Shown here: positions 1-7,239 of the stretch, in pieces | Layout of the letters: each line of letters begins with the position of its first letter | Position numbering within the stretch: position 1 is the first letter of the stretch | Origin: JBFJKD01 sp041601945 | GTDB lineage: Bacteria > Pseudomonadota > Gammaproteobacteria > Pseudomonadales > Porticoccaceae | Direction of reading: 5' to 3' | Length of the DNA stretch: 27,515 nt | Assembly: GCA_041601945.1 (NCBI GenBank) | Contig: JBFIHG010000033.1 | Coordinates: forward strand, 1-27,515 | Translations under genes and position numbers: made by a program | Notes under the pieces: model-generated | Database searches by the model: none | Seen by the model: the letters and a program-made list of their open reading frames with translations, nothing else | What the model was told of the DNA's origin: nothing

Positions 1-165
1 ACCGCGCACAATCTCTATCTTGCAAATACCACAGCCCCCGCCTCGACACCCCACCGGGATGCCCTTGCGGCCTAACTGCTCCATGCCCTTGAGCACCGTG
101 CTATCGGCCCCGCAGCGGTAGCTCTCACCGCTGTCGAGGAGCGTAACCTTATACTGTCCGCTCAC
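1..165 (-). CDS. 2Fe-2S ferredoxin, XylT/DmpQ-like (partial, 3' end outside window)
   Basis: The minus strand encodes the first 55 residues of a plant-type 2Fe-2S ferredoxin. The cluster motif C-RGGG-C-GI-C is visible as GCRGGGCGICK at residues 39-49. The wording PVGCRGGGCGxC is typical of the XylT/DmpQ/NahT ferredoxins, which reduce and reactivate the iron of extradiol catechol 2,3-dioxygenase (family knowledge). The start is GTG at 163-165. An in-frame stop lies three codons upstream, so no earlier start exists, and a GAGGT ribosome site sits about 9 nt before it. The fourth cluster cysteine should lie beyond the window edge. The alternative is the N-terminal domain of a longer ferredoxin-NADH reductase serving the Rieske dioxygenase nearby. 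It is separated from the upstream PdxA-like gene by 280 bp and probably has its own promoter. Confidence 0.82.
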   Translation of the reverse strand, partial: MSGQYKVTLLDSGESYRCGADSTVLKGMEQLGRKGIPVGCRGGGCGICKIEIVRG

Positions 166-199
166 TCCAGTTCAACCTCGCAAACAATGTTTCAATACC

Positions 200-237
200 G
201 GCTACAAACACCTACTTGACTGGCTACAACCACCTAT
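200..237 (-). promoter_or_regulatory. Tandem direct repeat (22-bp period) upstream of the ferredoxin gene
   Basis: Two near-identical copies of GGCTACAA(A/C)CACCTA (plus-strand reading) occupy 200-215 and 222-237 and differ at two of 16 positions. The period is 22 bp, about two helical turns, and the second copy ends 35 bp upstream of the GTG start at 165. Paired same-face half-sites near 21-22 bp are typical of AraC/XylS-type activators (established knowledge). That such a regulator binds here is inference. I could not find a good -10/-35 pair downstream, which would suit an activator-dependent promoter. Confidence 0.45.
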
Positions 238-397
238 CTGGGCAACCGTATTTATCAATTAGTCAATAGTACCGGCTCCGCCTCCAAAGTTGAAGGGGAG
301 AGTCATGATTTGTTACAGCACAGGGAAAATTGCTCGGAACTGGGGCTAGACTCGACTTGCCCCTCCCGTGGTAAAAGCGTCATACAACGGCAACGTT

Positions 398-419
398 CGC
401 CCCGCGTAGAGCGCAGGCG
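398..419 (-). other. Imperfect GC-rich hairpin after the PdxA-like gene
   Basis: CGCC at 398-401 pairs with GGCG at 416-419, and GCG at 404-406 pairs with CGC at 412-414, around a short loop with a small internal mismatch. It lies about 30 nt past the stop codon of the minus-strand PdxA-like gene. No U-tract follows, so it is not a classic intrinsic terminator. It could mark the 3' end of the dioxygenase operon or simply be GC-rich sequence. The rest of 166-445 shows only the direct repeat listed separately and no convincing small gene. Confidence 0.25.
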
Positions 420-445
420 ACAGGGGTGCAGCAGGACCTTCAAAA

Positions 446-1435
446 CTACCCAAGAACGCCGTCTCCGGACGCCATGTTGGCCGCCATTTTTATGGCTGCC
501 AACATGCTTTGGTGCTGCGCAACCCCGCTGCCAGCGATATCAAAAGCAGTGCCGTGGGGAACGTTAAGCATCACATAGGGTAGACCCAGGTAAACGGTGC
601 AGGCGCCGGCAAAACTACTGGTCTTGACCGCAATCTGCCCCTGATCGTGGTACATGGACACCACTGCGTCGTATTGACCTTCAAGGGTCATGCGAAACAC
701 GGAGTCGGGAGAAATGGGGCCGCTGACATCAATTCCCTGGCGTTGCGCCTGCTCCACCGCTGGCAACAGCTGCTCCCGATCCTGGGCAAACATGGCGTGG
801 GGATTAATTCCGGCAACCGCGATACGCGGGTGCGGCAAACCCCATCGAACCAAATTATCGTGCAATAACTCAATCAACTTGCGCACTGCGTCGGGGGTTA
901 CCGAGCTGATGGCATCTGCCAGCGGAAGATGTTCGGTTAAGGGTACCACCCGCAACCGGCCGCTGATGCGCAGCATAAAGGTACCCGCCGGTTGCAGATC
1001 GTCAATATTGGAGATGCGCCCGGTCAACTTGATCGACTCACTGTGCAGGGGCCCCATCACCAACCCCTGAATGCGCCCGCTGGATCCCAGGGAGGTACCC
1101 AATGCCACCCAGTTCAGCACGGCTTCCCCCGCCGCCAGCGACGCTACACCAAAGGGACACGCGGACACATCAAAGCCGCCAGGATCGAGCACCGCAATAG
1201 TGTGATGATTGGCTACGGCCGCGTCCGGCGCAGCGACGGATTGCAACGCCAGCGTCACGCCGCACACTTCTGCGGCGCGCTTGACCACGCCCATATCCCC
1301 AATCAGCAGTGGCCTGCACAGGCTCGCCAATTCACCGCTCGCCAGGGCTTTAACGCAGACCTCGGGGCCAATACCTGCCGGATCACCGATCATAATCGCA
1401 ATCAGTGGCAATGTTGCAGTGGCGGATTCAGTCAC
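446..1435 (-). CDS. PdxA-family dehydrogenase, TphB-like (catabolic dihydrodiol dehydrogenase candidate)
   Basis: This 329-residue protein belongs to the PdxA family: IGDPAGIGPEV at residues 16-26, INPHA at 210-214, MYHDQGQ at 261-267 and PHGTAFDIAG near 293-302. PdxA itself oxidises 4-hydroxythreonine-4-phosphate. The family also contains TphB, which oxidatively decarboxylates the terephthalate cis-dihydrodiol to protocatechuate. His169 and His263 fit the second and third metal ligands, but the first (the GH of FTGH in PdxA) is replaced by Arg in LTGR at 137-140. GINPHA is also not followed by the GE usual in PdxA. Both points argue against vitamin B6 synthesis. Its position directly downstream of Rieske alpha and beta genes matches the tphA2-tphA3-tphB order. 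The start is GTG at 1433-1435, with AGGAG about 10 nt upstream. The substrate is unproven. Confidence 0.8.
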   Translation of the reverse strand: MTESATATLPLIAIMIGDPAGIGPEVCVKALASGELASLCRPLLIGDMGVVKRAAEVCGVTLALQSVAAPDAAVANHHTIAVLDPGGFDVSACPFGVASLAAGEAVLNWVALGTSLGSSGRIQGLVMGPLHSESIKLTGRISNIDDLQPAGTFMLRISGRLRVVPLTEHLPLADAISSVTPDAVRKLIELLHDNLVRWGLPHPRIAVAGINPHAMFAQDREQLLPAVEQAQRQGIDVSGPISPDSVFRMTLEGQYDAVVSMYHDQGQIAVKTSSFAGACTVYLGLPYVMLNVPHGTAFDIAGSGVAQHQSMLAAIKMAANMASGDGVLG

Positions 1436-1511
1436 CTACGGTAATCTCCTGAAGGGAGTGTGGACCGGGATTGGGTTTCGATAAAAATGTATCAGTAGCG
1501 ACGCCGACAGC

Positions 1512-2021
1512 CTAAATAATAAACGTCAAATTCCCCATCGGGGTATCGTTGTTGAGCAAGAACACATGCTTCTCGCGCAGGCGCAACGCGCCATCCACCC
1601 GTGCCAACTTGTACCGCGCGCGTCCGCTCCACAGGGTTTGCGTGTTGTGACGTATTTCAGTGGCAATAAAACGGGCGCTGACCCAGCCGCCAGCTGCGGC
1701 GTCATAATCTTCCAGGACAATATTGGAAACCAGGCGCGTTAACCGGGATTGCGGGCGCTGGGCGTAGGCGTGTCTGGTGCCAAGTCGAAAAATTCGGTCC
1801 TCCAACTGTGGGCGCTGGTCGTAGATCAGCGATATTTTGCGCTGCGGATCGAGGTCATCGGCGTTACAGGGCACCCAGTACAGTAACTCTTCCGTCCACA
1901 GTGCTAACCACTCGTCATATTGATTGGCATCGGCCAGCGCCGCCTCGCGAAACAGAAACAACTCCACTTCCCGCAGCGTCTGCCAGTGTAATTGCGCCGC
2001 GTTGTCGACCGGACTATTCAT
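1512..2021 (-). CDS. Aromatic ring-hydroxylating dioxygenase, beta (small) subunit
   Basis: This 169-residue protein has the features of the ring-hydroxylating beta family (PF00866, NTF2-like fold): FLFREAALADANQYDEWLALW near the N-terminus, WVPC, RLTRLVSN in the middle and a C-terminal strand ending NNDTPMGNLTFII. Beta subunits pack against the alpha trimer in an alpha3beta3 oxygenase and are mostly structural. It lies 19 nt downstream of the alpha subunit gene on the same strand, so the two are surely cotranscribed. The start is ATG at 2019-2021. Length is normal for the family. It tells little about substrate beyond placing the enzyme with the two-subunit oxygenases (benzoate, anthranilate, terephthalate and naphthalene types). 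Confidence 0.93.
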   Translation of the reverse strand: MNSPVDNAAQLHWQTLREVELFLFREAALADANQYDEWLALWTEELLYWVPCNADDLDPQRKISLIYDQRPQLEDRIFRLGTRHAYAQRPQSRLTRLVSNIVLEDYDAAAGGWVSARFIATEIRHNTQTLWSGRARYKLARVDGALRLREKHVFLLNNDTPMGNLTFII

Positions 2022-2040
2022 AAACCTGTCATCCCGTATC

Positions 2041-3351
2041 TCAGGCAGATTGTGTCATCAGCTTTAGCCAATGCCTTAAAATTCCACGCTGGGGCACTTC
2101 GTCACTCATGCGACCCACCACGCTACCGTCGGCGTCGATGCGCTCCCGCGCCATGCCCCGCGATATATCCAGCCACGGATTCACTTCCGCGAGCATGCCC
2201 CGCTGCACGCGCTCGAAAATTTCCGTGTCATCCGGCGCACCGGCGCCGGAAGGGCCGTAAAAAGATTCGTGCTGGCGCAAGCGCTCAGCGTTAATTTCGT
2301 CGCTGACACCGCCGAGCCGCACCGCAATCATGGTGACCTGCGTGTGGTCCACCGCGAGTGGGTTAATAATTCGAATCTGGTTATGGATCAACTGCAAGTT
2401 TGGAAACAAACCCAGGTGCGGGTCGCCACTAATGGCCAGCAACATCCGCGCCCGTTCCTCGCCGTAGGCAGCGTGCATGGCCGCAATATACTCTGCGCCA
2501 CCGGGAATTTTTTTCAGGAACTCACTGTGCGGACCGTATTGTTTAAGACGGTGCTCGCGAAAGTCCAGCATCGCGTGCCCGTGTCCGAAGTCCCGCGTAT
2601 AGGTGGGTGCGTCGTCGGTAAACGGGTTGCTGCGATGGGTCGCACCAATTCCGGAATCCGGATTGCGGTGCATGGTTTCCAGCACCGAAGCGTGCAGATA
2701 GACCGGGTGATAACCATCCATGCCCACCAGCTTCCAGTTGCCGCGATACTCGGTCTTGTGGGCACCGCCGTCGGCATACAGCTCACCGGTAGGCGAGGCA
2801 TCCACCATCACATCAATCACGGACGTGGTGGCACCCAGAAACGTTGCCAGCGATTCGCCGCTGGGCGCGAGGCTGGCAAAAACGAATCCGCGATAGGTGT
2901 CGACCCGGGGCACCTCCGCCAGCCCCATACTGCTGCGATCCATACGCTCGTCGTAGGCCCCGTCGCCAGTCATTTCCAGCAACGCGCCGTCGGTATCGTA
3001 TATCCAGCCGTGATACCAGCAACGAAAAAATTTGGTGTTGCCAGACTCCGCTTCACACACCTGGGCGCCGCGGTGGCGGCAGCGGTTAACCAGCACCCGC
3101 ACCACCCGGTCCTTGCCCCGCACCAGGACTACCGAGGTACGACCAATGGTGCGCGTCTGATAATCGCCAACCTCGGGCACCTCACTGTCGTGACCGACAA
3201 ACACCCAGGACGTGGCATAGATTCGCTCGAGTTCAAGTTTAAAAATGTCGGGATCGGTATAGACCCGCGAATGCACACGGCCGTCCCCCACCAACTCGGC
3301 AATGGCAGCGTTATTCCATGATCCCGAAGTCTGAATGAGTGGTTGATTCAC
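2041..3351 (-). CDS. Aromatic ring-hydroxylating dioxygenase, alpha (large, Rieske) subunit
   Basis: This 436-residue Rieske oxygenase alpha subunit has its Rieske ligands at C91-R-H93 and C111-W-Y-H114. The mononuclear iron ligands are D212-x2-H215-x4-H220 (MDGYHPVYLH), with the distal carboxylate at D374 or D375 in GAPDDTEIFE. It would add O2 to an aromatic acid or hydrocarbon to give a cis-dihydrodiol, with electrons from a ferredoxin/reductase. No reductase gene is in the window unless the partial ferredoxin at the left edge belongs to one. The loop before the iron site is short: NWKLVGMDGYH has about three residues fewer than the usual NWKxxxENxxDxYH and lacks its Glu-Asn. The start is GTG at 3349-3351, with AAAGG upstream. 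It is followed 19 nt later by the beta subunit. The substrate class cannot be fixed from sequence alone. Confidence 0.93.
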   Translation of the reverse strand: MNQPLIQTSGSWNNAAIAELVGDGRVHSRVYTDPDIFKLELERIYATSWVFVGHDSEVPEVGDYQTRTIGRTSVVLVRGKDRVVRVLVNRCRHRGAQVCEAESGNTKFFRCWYHGWIYDTDGALLEMTGDGAYDERMDRSSMGLAEVPRVDTYRGFVFASLAPSGESLATFLGATTSVIDVMVDASPTGELYADGGAHKTEYRGNWKLVGMDGYHPVYLHASVLETMHRNPDSGIGATHRSNPFTDDAPTYTRDFGHGHAMLDFREHRLKQYGPHSEFLKKIPGGAEYIAAMHAAYGEERARMLLAISGDPHLGLFPNLQLIHNQIRIINPLAVDHTQVTMIAVRLGGVSDEINAERLRQHESFYGPSGAGAPDDTEIFERVQRGMLAEVNPWLDISRGMARERIDADGSVVGRMSDEVPQRGILRHWLKLMTQSA

Positions 3352-3435
3352 GTCGTTTACCTTTCAATAACCAATGCAAATTTATTACGCGCCGGGCCGA
3401 GCCACAAACTCACCATATAGATTGAGGCAATACCC

Positions 3436-4557
3436 CTACTTAAACGGATCCACGATCGGTTTAATTTCTTCCAGGCGCGCCATTTTTTCCATCGCCTCCG
3501 GTATTTGCGCGAGACTATAGGTAGCGCCAAACATGCGCTCGAAATCGAAATCATCTTTATGCCGCGCCAGAAAATCCAGCGCCTCGCGGTAGTACTGAAT
3601 ACCCGCCGAGCGAATACCGGCCACCAGCACCTGCTTACCGATAAATGCCATACCCGGAATTGCCATGGGTTTGGGGTCGCCCGCGCCGATTACCGCAATG
3701 CGTCCGCCGGGCCGCACGACATTGAACGCCTCTTCCTGGGCAAAGTGCGAACCGGAACATTCCAGCACCACATCCGCTCCCCGGCCATTAGTTAGCTCCT
3801 GCACCAGCGCCAGACGTTGCGCGTTGTCGGTGGTTTCGATATTGGCGACGCGCTCCGCACCAAAAGCCGTAGCGACGTCGAGACGATTTTCTGGCGCGCC
3901 AAAATTGATCACCGTTTTCCCGCCCATGGCTCGACTTACCGCAACTCCGTACAGGCCCACGGGGCCGCTACCCTGCACCACCACCGTATCGGACGGGCGA
4001 ATGCCGCCAATCCTGTCTGTGGCGTGCATGATGGTGCGCAGCGCACAGCTGGCCGATGACGCCCAGTGACTCGGCACGTTGTCCGGCACCCGCACGACAT
4101 GGCAATTTGGCAAAATGTAGTTGTACTGAGAGAAGCCGCCGATAATGTGGGGATGCACCCGGGAATCCGCATAACCGTAGGGCGTAAAATTCGTGCACAG
4201 GGTCGGTTGCAGGGCGACCGCACAGTAATAACAGCGACCGCAGTACGCATAGGCCCAGATGAGCCGATCCCCTTTGGCAATCGGCGTGCCAGCCACGTCC
4301 ACCGAGCGTCCCTTACCCAGCTCCTGAATAATACCGACCATTTCGTGGCCGAGAATACACGGAGTCTTGGAAAACGGCGCCAGCACACCCTGGGTAATGT
4401 GATGATCCGTGCCGCAAATCGTGGCCCGATCGATCTTCACAATAATGCCGCCGTCCTCGACCTTTGGTACATCGAACTCCTGCACTTCAAGGGGCTGGTG
4501 GTAATCCGGCAGCACCAGCGCGCGACAGATTTTTGCAGAATGTGCAGCGGTTGTCAC
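3436..4557 (-). CDS. Zinc-dependent alcohol dehydrogenase (MDR superfamily)
   Basis: This 373-residue medium-chain dehydrogenase has both zinc sites. Catalytic residues are C48-G-T-D and G-H71-E72. The structural zinc lobe has C106, C109, C112 and C121 (YCGRCYYC followed by PTLC). The NAD(P)-binding fold follows with VVQGSGPVGLYGVAVSRAMGG. The family oxidises primary or secondary alcohols to aldehydes or ketones. The GTG start at 4555-4557 overlaps the TGA stop of the aldehyde dehydrogenase gene upstream (4 nt, GTGA), so the two are translationally coupled and probably act in sequence, alcohol to aldehyde to acid. An 84-nt gap separates it from the Rieske alpha gene downstream. An aryl or benzylic alcohol is a plausible substrate given the context, but this is inference. 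Confidence 0.9.
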   Translation of the reverse strand: MTTAAHSAKICRALVLPDYHQPLEVQEFDVPKVEDGGIIVKIDRATICGTDHHITQGVLAPFSKTPCILGHEMVGIIQELGKGRSVDVAGTPIAKGDRLIWAYAYCGRCYYCAVALQPTLCTNFTPYGYADSRVHPHIIGGFSQYNYILPNCHVVRVPDNVPSHWASSASCALRTIMHATDRIGGIRPSDTVVVQGSGPVGLYGVAVSRAMGGKTVINFGAPENRLDVATAFGAERVANIETTDNAQRLALVQELTNGRGADVVLECSGSHFAQEEAFNVVRPGGRIAVIGAGDPKPMAIPGMAFIGKQVLVAGIRSAGIQYYREALDFLARHKDDFDFERMFGATYSLAQIPEAMEKMARLEEIKPIVDPFK

Positions 4558-6026
4558 AAGCCTATCTCCACATGTTTACGCCCTTCGGCGCCAAAGTAAT
4601 GCACCGCCTTCATCTGGCAAAACGACGCCAGCTCTTCGATATTCTCTTCCGTGCCGACGCCGGAATTTTTGGCCCCTGCAAAACCAAAACCGGGGAAATG
4701 CTTGGCACTCCCGTTAATCCACACGGTACCGGTTTTAAAATGCCGCGCCATGCCCATGGCACGATCGATATCCTGGGTCCATACACTGGCGGTTAAACCG
4801 TACTCCACCGCATTAACACTCTCCAGCATGGCATCCTCATCGTCCCACGGAATCAGCGCCAGCACCGGGCCAAACACTTCTTCGTGAAACAGGGTGTGTG
4901 CCGCCGTCACATCGTAAAATACGGTAGGCGGCACAAAAAAACCTTTATCCAACGGCGGCGTCATCACTTGCTCACCACCGGTCAACAGGGGCACACCCTC
5001 GTCTTTTGATAACTGAATATAGTGCAGTGTTTTCTCAAACTGCTGCCGGGAAGACAGCGCACCCATCTGCGTATCCGCGCGCTGCGGATCGCCGACAGTA
5101 ATGGCCTCGCAGCCTGCTTTAATAGCCTTTTTGGCCTGCTCATAAATACTGCGATGAATAAACACACGGGTCGTCGAGCCGCAACTTTGGCCCGCGGTCT
5201 GATAAAAGTTCATGCCGTGGATCGCCGACTGAAAAGCCTGCTCGGTATTGGCGTCGGGGTAAATCACCATCGGATTTTTACCGCCCAGCTCAAACGTGAA
5301 ATCTTTCAGATGGCCATTTTTAGCGGCGATCTGATAAAACGCCAGTGCCGCTTTTTTGCCGCCGGTGAGGGTAATACGCTTAATATCCCGATGACCAACA
5401 ATAGCTTCACCAACCGGGGCACCGCCGGTCAGGATCTGAATCAGGCCGGGCGGAATATGTGGGGCGAGAATCTCTCCCATGCGCAGGGTGCTGAGACTGG
5501 TGTGTTCAGAGGGTTTAATAATCAGGGAATTGCCCATCAACAAGGGGGCCGCGATACGCAACGCACTGAACATCATGGGGTGATTGAACGCGCAAAAACG
5601 CGCCACCACGCCGTACGGTTGCGGCAGCGTGAAATGCATATTGTCCCCGGTCCAGCGATCCCCGCCCTTGCCCAGCACCTGCGGCGCTAACCCGGTCTGG
5701 TAGCGCATCAGCGCAATAGCAAATTTTGCATCCGTCAGCATCACGTGGCGCGGGCTACCGGTATCCAGCACATCCAGCTCGGCCAGTTCTTCGCCGTGTT
5801 TTTCAAGTACCCCGATCAGTTCAGATACTTTTGCAATACGGCCAAAAAGCGGTACTTTTTCCCACGCCAGTTGCGCCGCCAGCGCGCCGCGCACCGCGTC
5901 GTCCACAACCGCTGCGCATTCGGGAATCGTACCCAGCACGGCACCGGTAGCCGGGTTGATCGCATCGAAACGTGTAGTCACTACCGGAAACTGATTATTG
6001 ATAAGGGGATTGAAATCAAAGGTCAT
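4554..6026 (-). CDS. NAD(P)-dependent aldehyde dehydrogenase (betaine/benzaldehyde dehydrogenase-like)
   Basis: This 490-residue ALDH superfamily member has catalytic Asn148 in FNHPMM, Glu246 in FELGGKNP and nucleophile Cys282 in GQSCGSTTR. The C-terminal bridging segment is FPGFGFAGAKNSGVGTEENIEEL. The cofactor loop reads LTGGKKAAL rather than the common FTGSTxxG, and FNHP replaces the usual WNFP, so it belongs to a side branch rather than to classical betaine aldehyde dehydrogenases. It oxidises an aldehyde to a carboxylic acid in the cytoplasm. Its stop overlaps the GTG start of the zinc alcohol dehydrogenase. A 145-nt gap without clear signals separates it from the ferritin-like gene upstream. 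It would deliver the acid substrate to the Rieske dioxygenase if the operon is one pathway. Confidence 0.92.
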   Translation of the reverse strand: MTFDFNPLINNQFPVVTTRFDAINPATGAVLGTIPECAAVVDDAVRGALAAQLAWEKVPLFGRIAKVSELIGVLEKHGEELAELDVLDTGSPRHVMLTDAKFAIALMRYQTGLAPQVLGKGGDRWTGDNMHFTLPQPYGVVARFCAFNHPMMFSALRIAAPLLMGNSLIIKPSEHTSLSTLRMGEILAPHIPPGLIQILTGGAPVGEAIVGHRDIKRITLTGGKKAALAFYQIAAKNGHLKDFTFELGGKNPMVIYPDANTEQAFQSAIHGMNFYQTAGQSCGSTTRVFIHRSIYEQAKKAIKAGCEAITVGDPQRADTQMGALSSRQQFEKTLHYIQLSKDEGVPLLTGGEQVMTPPLDKGFFVPPTVFYDVTAAHTLFHEEVFGPVLALIPWDDEDAMLESVNAVEYGLTASVWTQDIDRAMGMARHFKTGTVWINGSAKHFPGFGFAGAKNSGVGTEENIEELASFCQMKAVHYFGAEGRKHVEIGL

Positions 6027-6171
6027 AGTGCTACTCGTCGCCGCAGCGAAAAACTGTGTTGTTAAAACCTGAGTTGTTATTGTCCGTCGACTACCCGATC
6101 TGTATCTGAGGGATCAGCACTCCCGCCGTTGTGTGGCTTGTCGGTGAGCACCCCCCATTAGCGGCATGCGC

Positions 6172-7002
6172 CTAGGCAGCGTGGGAATACAGATTAAACC
6201 CAGTCAGTTCATTATTTAACAGCTGCTGGTGAATCGCCTCGAGCTGGTCGTCCGTGAGCGGGTACAAAAATTGTTCATTGCGCTGTAGCACTTCCTGAAA
6301 ACGGTGCTCGCGCAACTGTCGATACAATTCATTGAGATCCACTCCCATGGCGTCGTCGTACTCCGCACACAGTGCGGCCAACTCCTCGGGGCCGTGTTCC
6401 AGTTCATCGATGGCGATGCCTTTTTGCAGCTTCGCCACCTGCACCAGGAATTCGTCATTGGGCGGCACCTGACTCATGCACCAGTGCCAACCGCCAGCTC
6501 CACCTTCCATGGTGGCGCCAAACACTTTGGCCACCCAGGGGTGCTGAGCTTTAACATAAGGAGCAGCACAAGCCATGTACTTGTGATGTTCCGGCCAGCG
6601 ATCCGCAAACGCCACCATAGCTTCGTCCATGGCGAGCTTGCCGTTATCCATCTTGGTAACCAGATAACGATAAATATCCGCGACCGGTATTTCCGCATCC
6701 TCGCCAATGGTGCGATTGAGCAGATTAAAATACGCCTGGTAGTGAACCACTTCCTCTCTTACGGTTTCGATATAGGCATCCATAGCGCGACCATCGGCGC
6801 CATTGCGAATCGCCTCTCTGGCATTGTCGGTATGCAACATGACCGCGCCAAACTCCTTGGCCATTTGTAGACACAGCCAGTTCATATCGCGCTCCGGGGT
6901 GCGGTTTGCCACGTAGGCATCCACCACCTGCTTGACGGCTTCGGCGCCCTGATCGAGGATATTGGTAATCTGTTGATGTATTTGTTGACTTTGACTTGTC
7001 AT
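6172..7002 (-). CDS. Ferritin-like di-iron protein of unknown function
   Basis: I do not recognise a named family. The sequence carries two complete di-iron half-sites on a mostly helical protein: E50 with E84-VV-H87, and E166 with E200-LE-H203. The E-to-ExxH distance is exactly 34 residues in both halves, as expected for a four-helix ferritin-like bundle with a carboxylate-bridged iron pair (family knowledge covers oxidases, oxygenases and N-oxygenases). No signal peptide or membrane segment is visible, so it should be cytoplasmic. I chose ATG at 7000-7002 (276 aa), with GGGAG upstream. An in-frame TTG at 7033-7035 would add 11 residues but lacks a better ribosome site. It is the first gene of the leftward catabolic operon, behind a good sigma70-like promoter. 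Roles to consider are an oxygenase or oxidase step on the pathway, or protection from peroxide. Confidence 0.72.
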   Translation of the reverse strand: MTSQSQQIHQQITNILDQGAEAVKQVVDAYVANRTPERDMNWLCLQMAKEFGAVMLHTDNAREAIRNGADGRAMDAYIETVREEVVHYQAYFNLLNRTIGEDAEIPVADIYRYLVTKMDNGKLAMDEAMVAFADRWPEHHKYMACAAPYVKAQHPWVAKVFGATMEGGAGGWHWCMSQVPPNDEFLVQVAKLQKGIAIDELEHGPEELAALCAEYDDAMGVDLNELYRQLREHRFQEVLQRNEQFLYPLTDDQLEAIHQQLLNNELTGFNLYSHAA

Positions 7003-7058
7003 GACTTGCGCGCTCCCGTATCTAAATAGGTTCAACCCGTTATCTGTTGGTCGCCACA

Positions 7059-7088
7059 GTTATAGGACAAGGTGGCTATGGGTGCCAA
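7059..7088 (-). promoter_or_regulatory. Candidate sigma70 promoter for the leftward catabolic operon
   Basis: On the minus strand, TTGGCA (7088-7083) and TATAAC (7064-7059) are separated by 18 nt. Each hexamer matches the consensus at five of six positions. A transcript from here would have a leader of about 50 nt before the ATG at 7002. The TTGGCAC stretch recalls a sigma54 -24 element, but no matching -12 GC element follows. Confidence 0.5.
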
Positions 7089-7140
7089 ATTTATTTGAGC
7101 GCCGGATAGTGACATAAAACTTAATACCATGACAACAGGA

Positions 7141-7155
7141 CGATGTCGGGCATCG
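7141..7155. promoter_or_regulatory. Inverted repeat CGATG-N5-CATCG in the divergent control region
   Basis: Perfect 5-bp arms flank a 5-nt spacer between the two divergent catabolic operons, upstream of both candidate promoters. A shared regulator binding there is possible, but the arms are short enough to arise by chance. Confidence 0.3.
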
Positions 7156-7190
7156 TTGCAACATCATGGGACGCCGCGCAAGCACCGCTA

Positions 7191-7219
7191 TTGACCACCT
7201 TGGGGCATAGCGTTAACGT
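7191..7219 (+). promoter_or_regulatory. Weak candidate promoter for the ubiX operon
   Basis: TTGACC at 7191-7196 and TAACGT at 7214-7219 are 17 nt apart. The -35 is good and the -10 poor, as often seen at activated promoters. A small inverted repeat (CGTGC at 7217-7221 and GCACG at 7228-7232) sits just before the ribosome site of ubiX and could fold in the 5' leader. Confidence 0.3.
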
Positions 7220-7232
7220 GCGGTGCTGCACG

Positions 7233-7239
7233 AAGGTGA
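7233..7239 (+). promoter_or_regulatory. Ribosome binding site deciding the ubiX start
   Basis: AAGGTGA lies 7 nt before ATG at 7247. It would fall inside the coding region if the in-frame GTG at 7223 were used, so the shorter start is preferred. Confidence 0.7.

Noticed and set aside
310..567. A short plus-strand frame running into the 3' end of the PdxA-like gene
   Set aside because: It has an Arg/Cys-rich translation with no family resemblance and overlaps a real gene by 122 nt. Nothing supports expression.
446..1435. Reading the PdxA-family gene as vitamin B6 biosynthesis
   Set aside because: The first metal histidine is missing, the INPHA-GE motif is altered, and it sits in an oxygenase operon rather than beside ksgA/surA-type neighbours.
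2269..3321. A 350-codon open frame on the plus strand opposite the Rieske alpha gene
   Set aside because: It is antisense to a gene with complete Rieske and iron ligands, has no domain that I recognise and no ribosome site. It results from the GC-rich third positions of the real gene.
5022..5690. A 222-codon plus-strand frame opposite the aldehyde dehydrogenase
   Set aside because: The minus-strand protein has all ALDH catalytic residues, and the plus-strand translation resembles no known protein.
7070..7090. A sigma54 promoter from TTGGCAC on the minus strand
   Set aside because: The -12 GC element is not at the required distance, while a good sigma70 -10 (TATAAC) is present 18 nt away.
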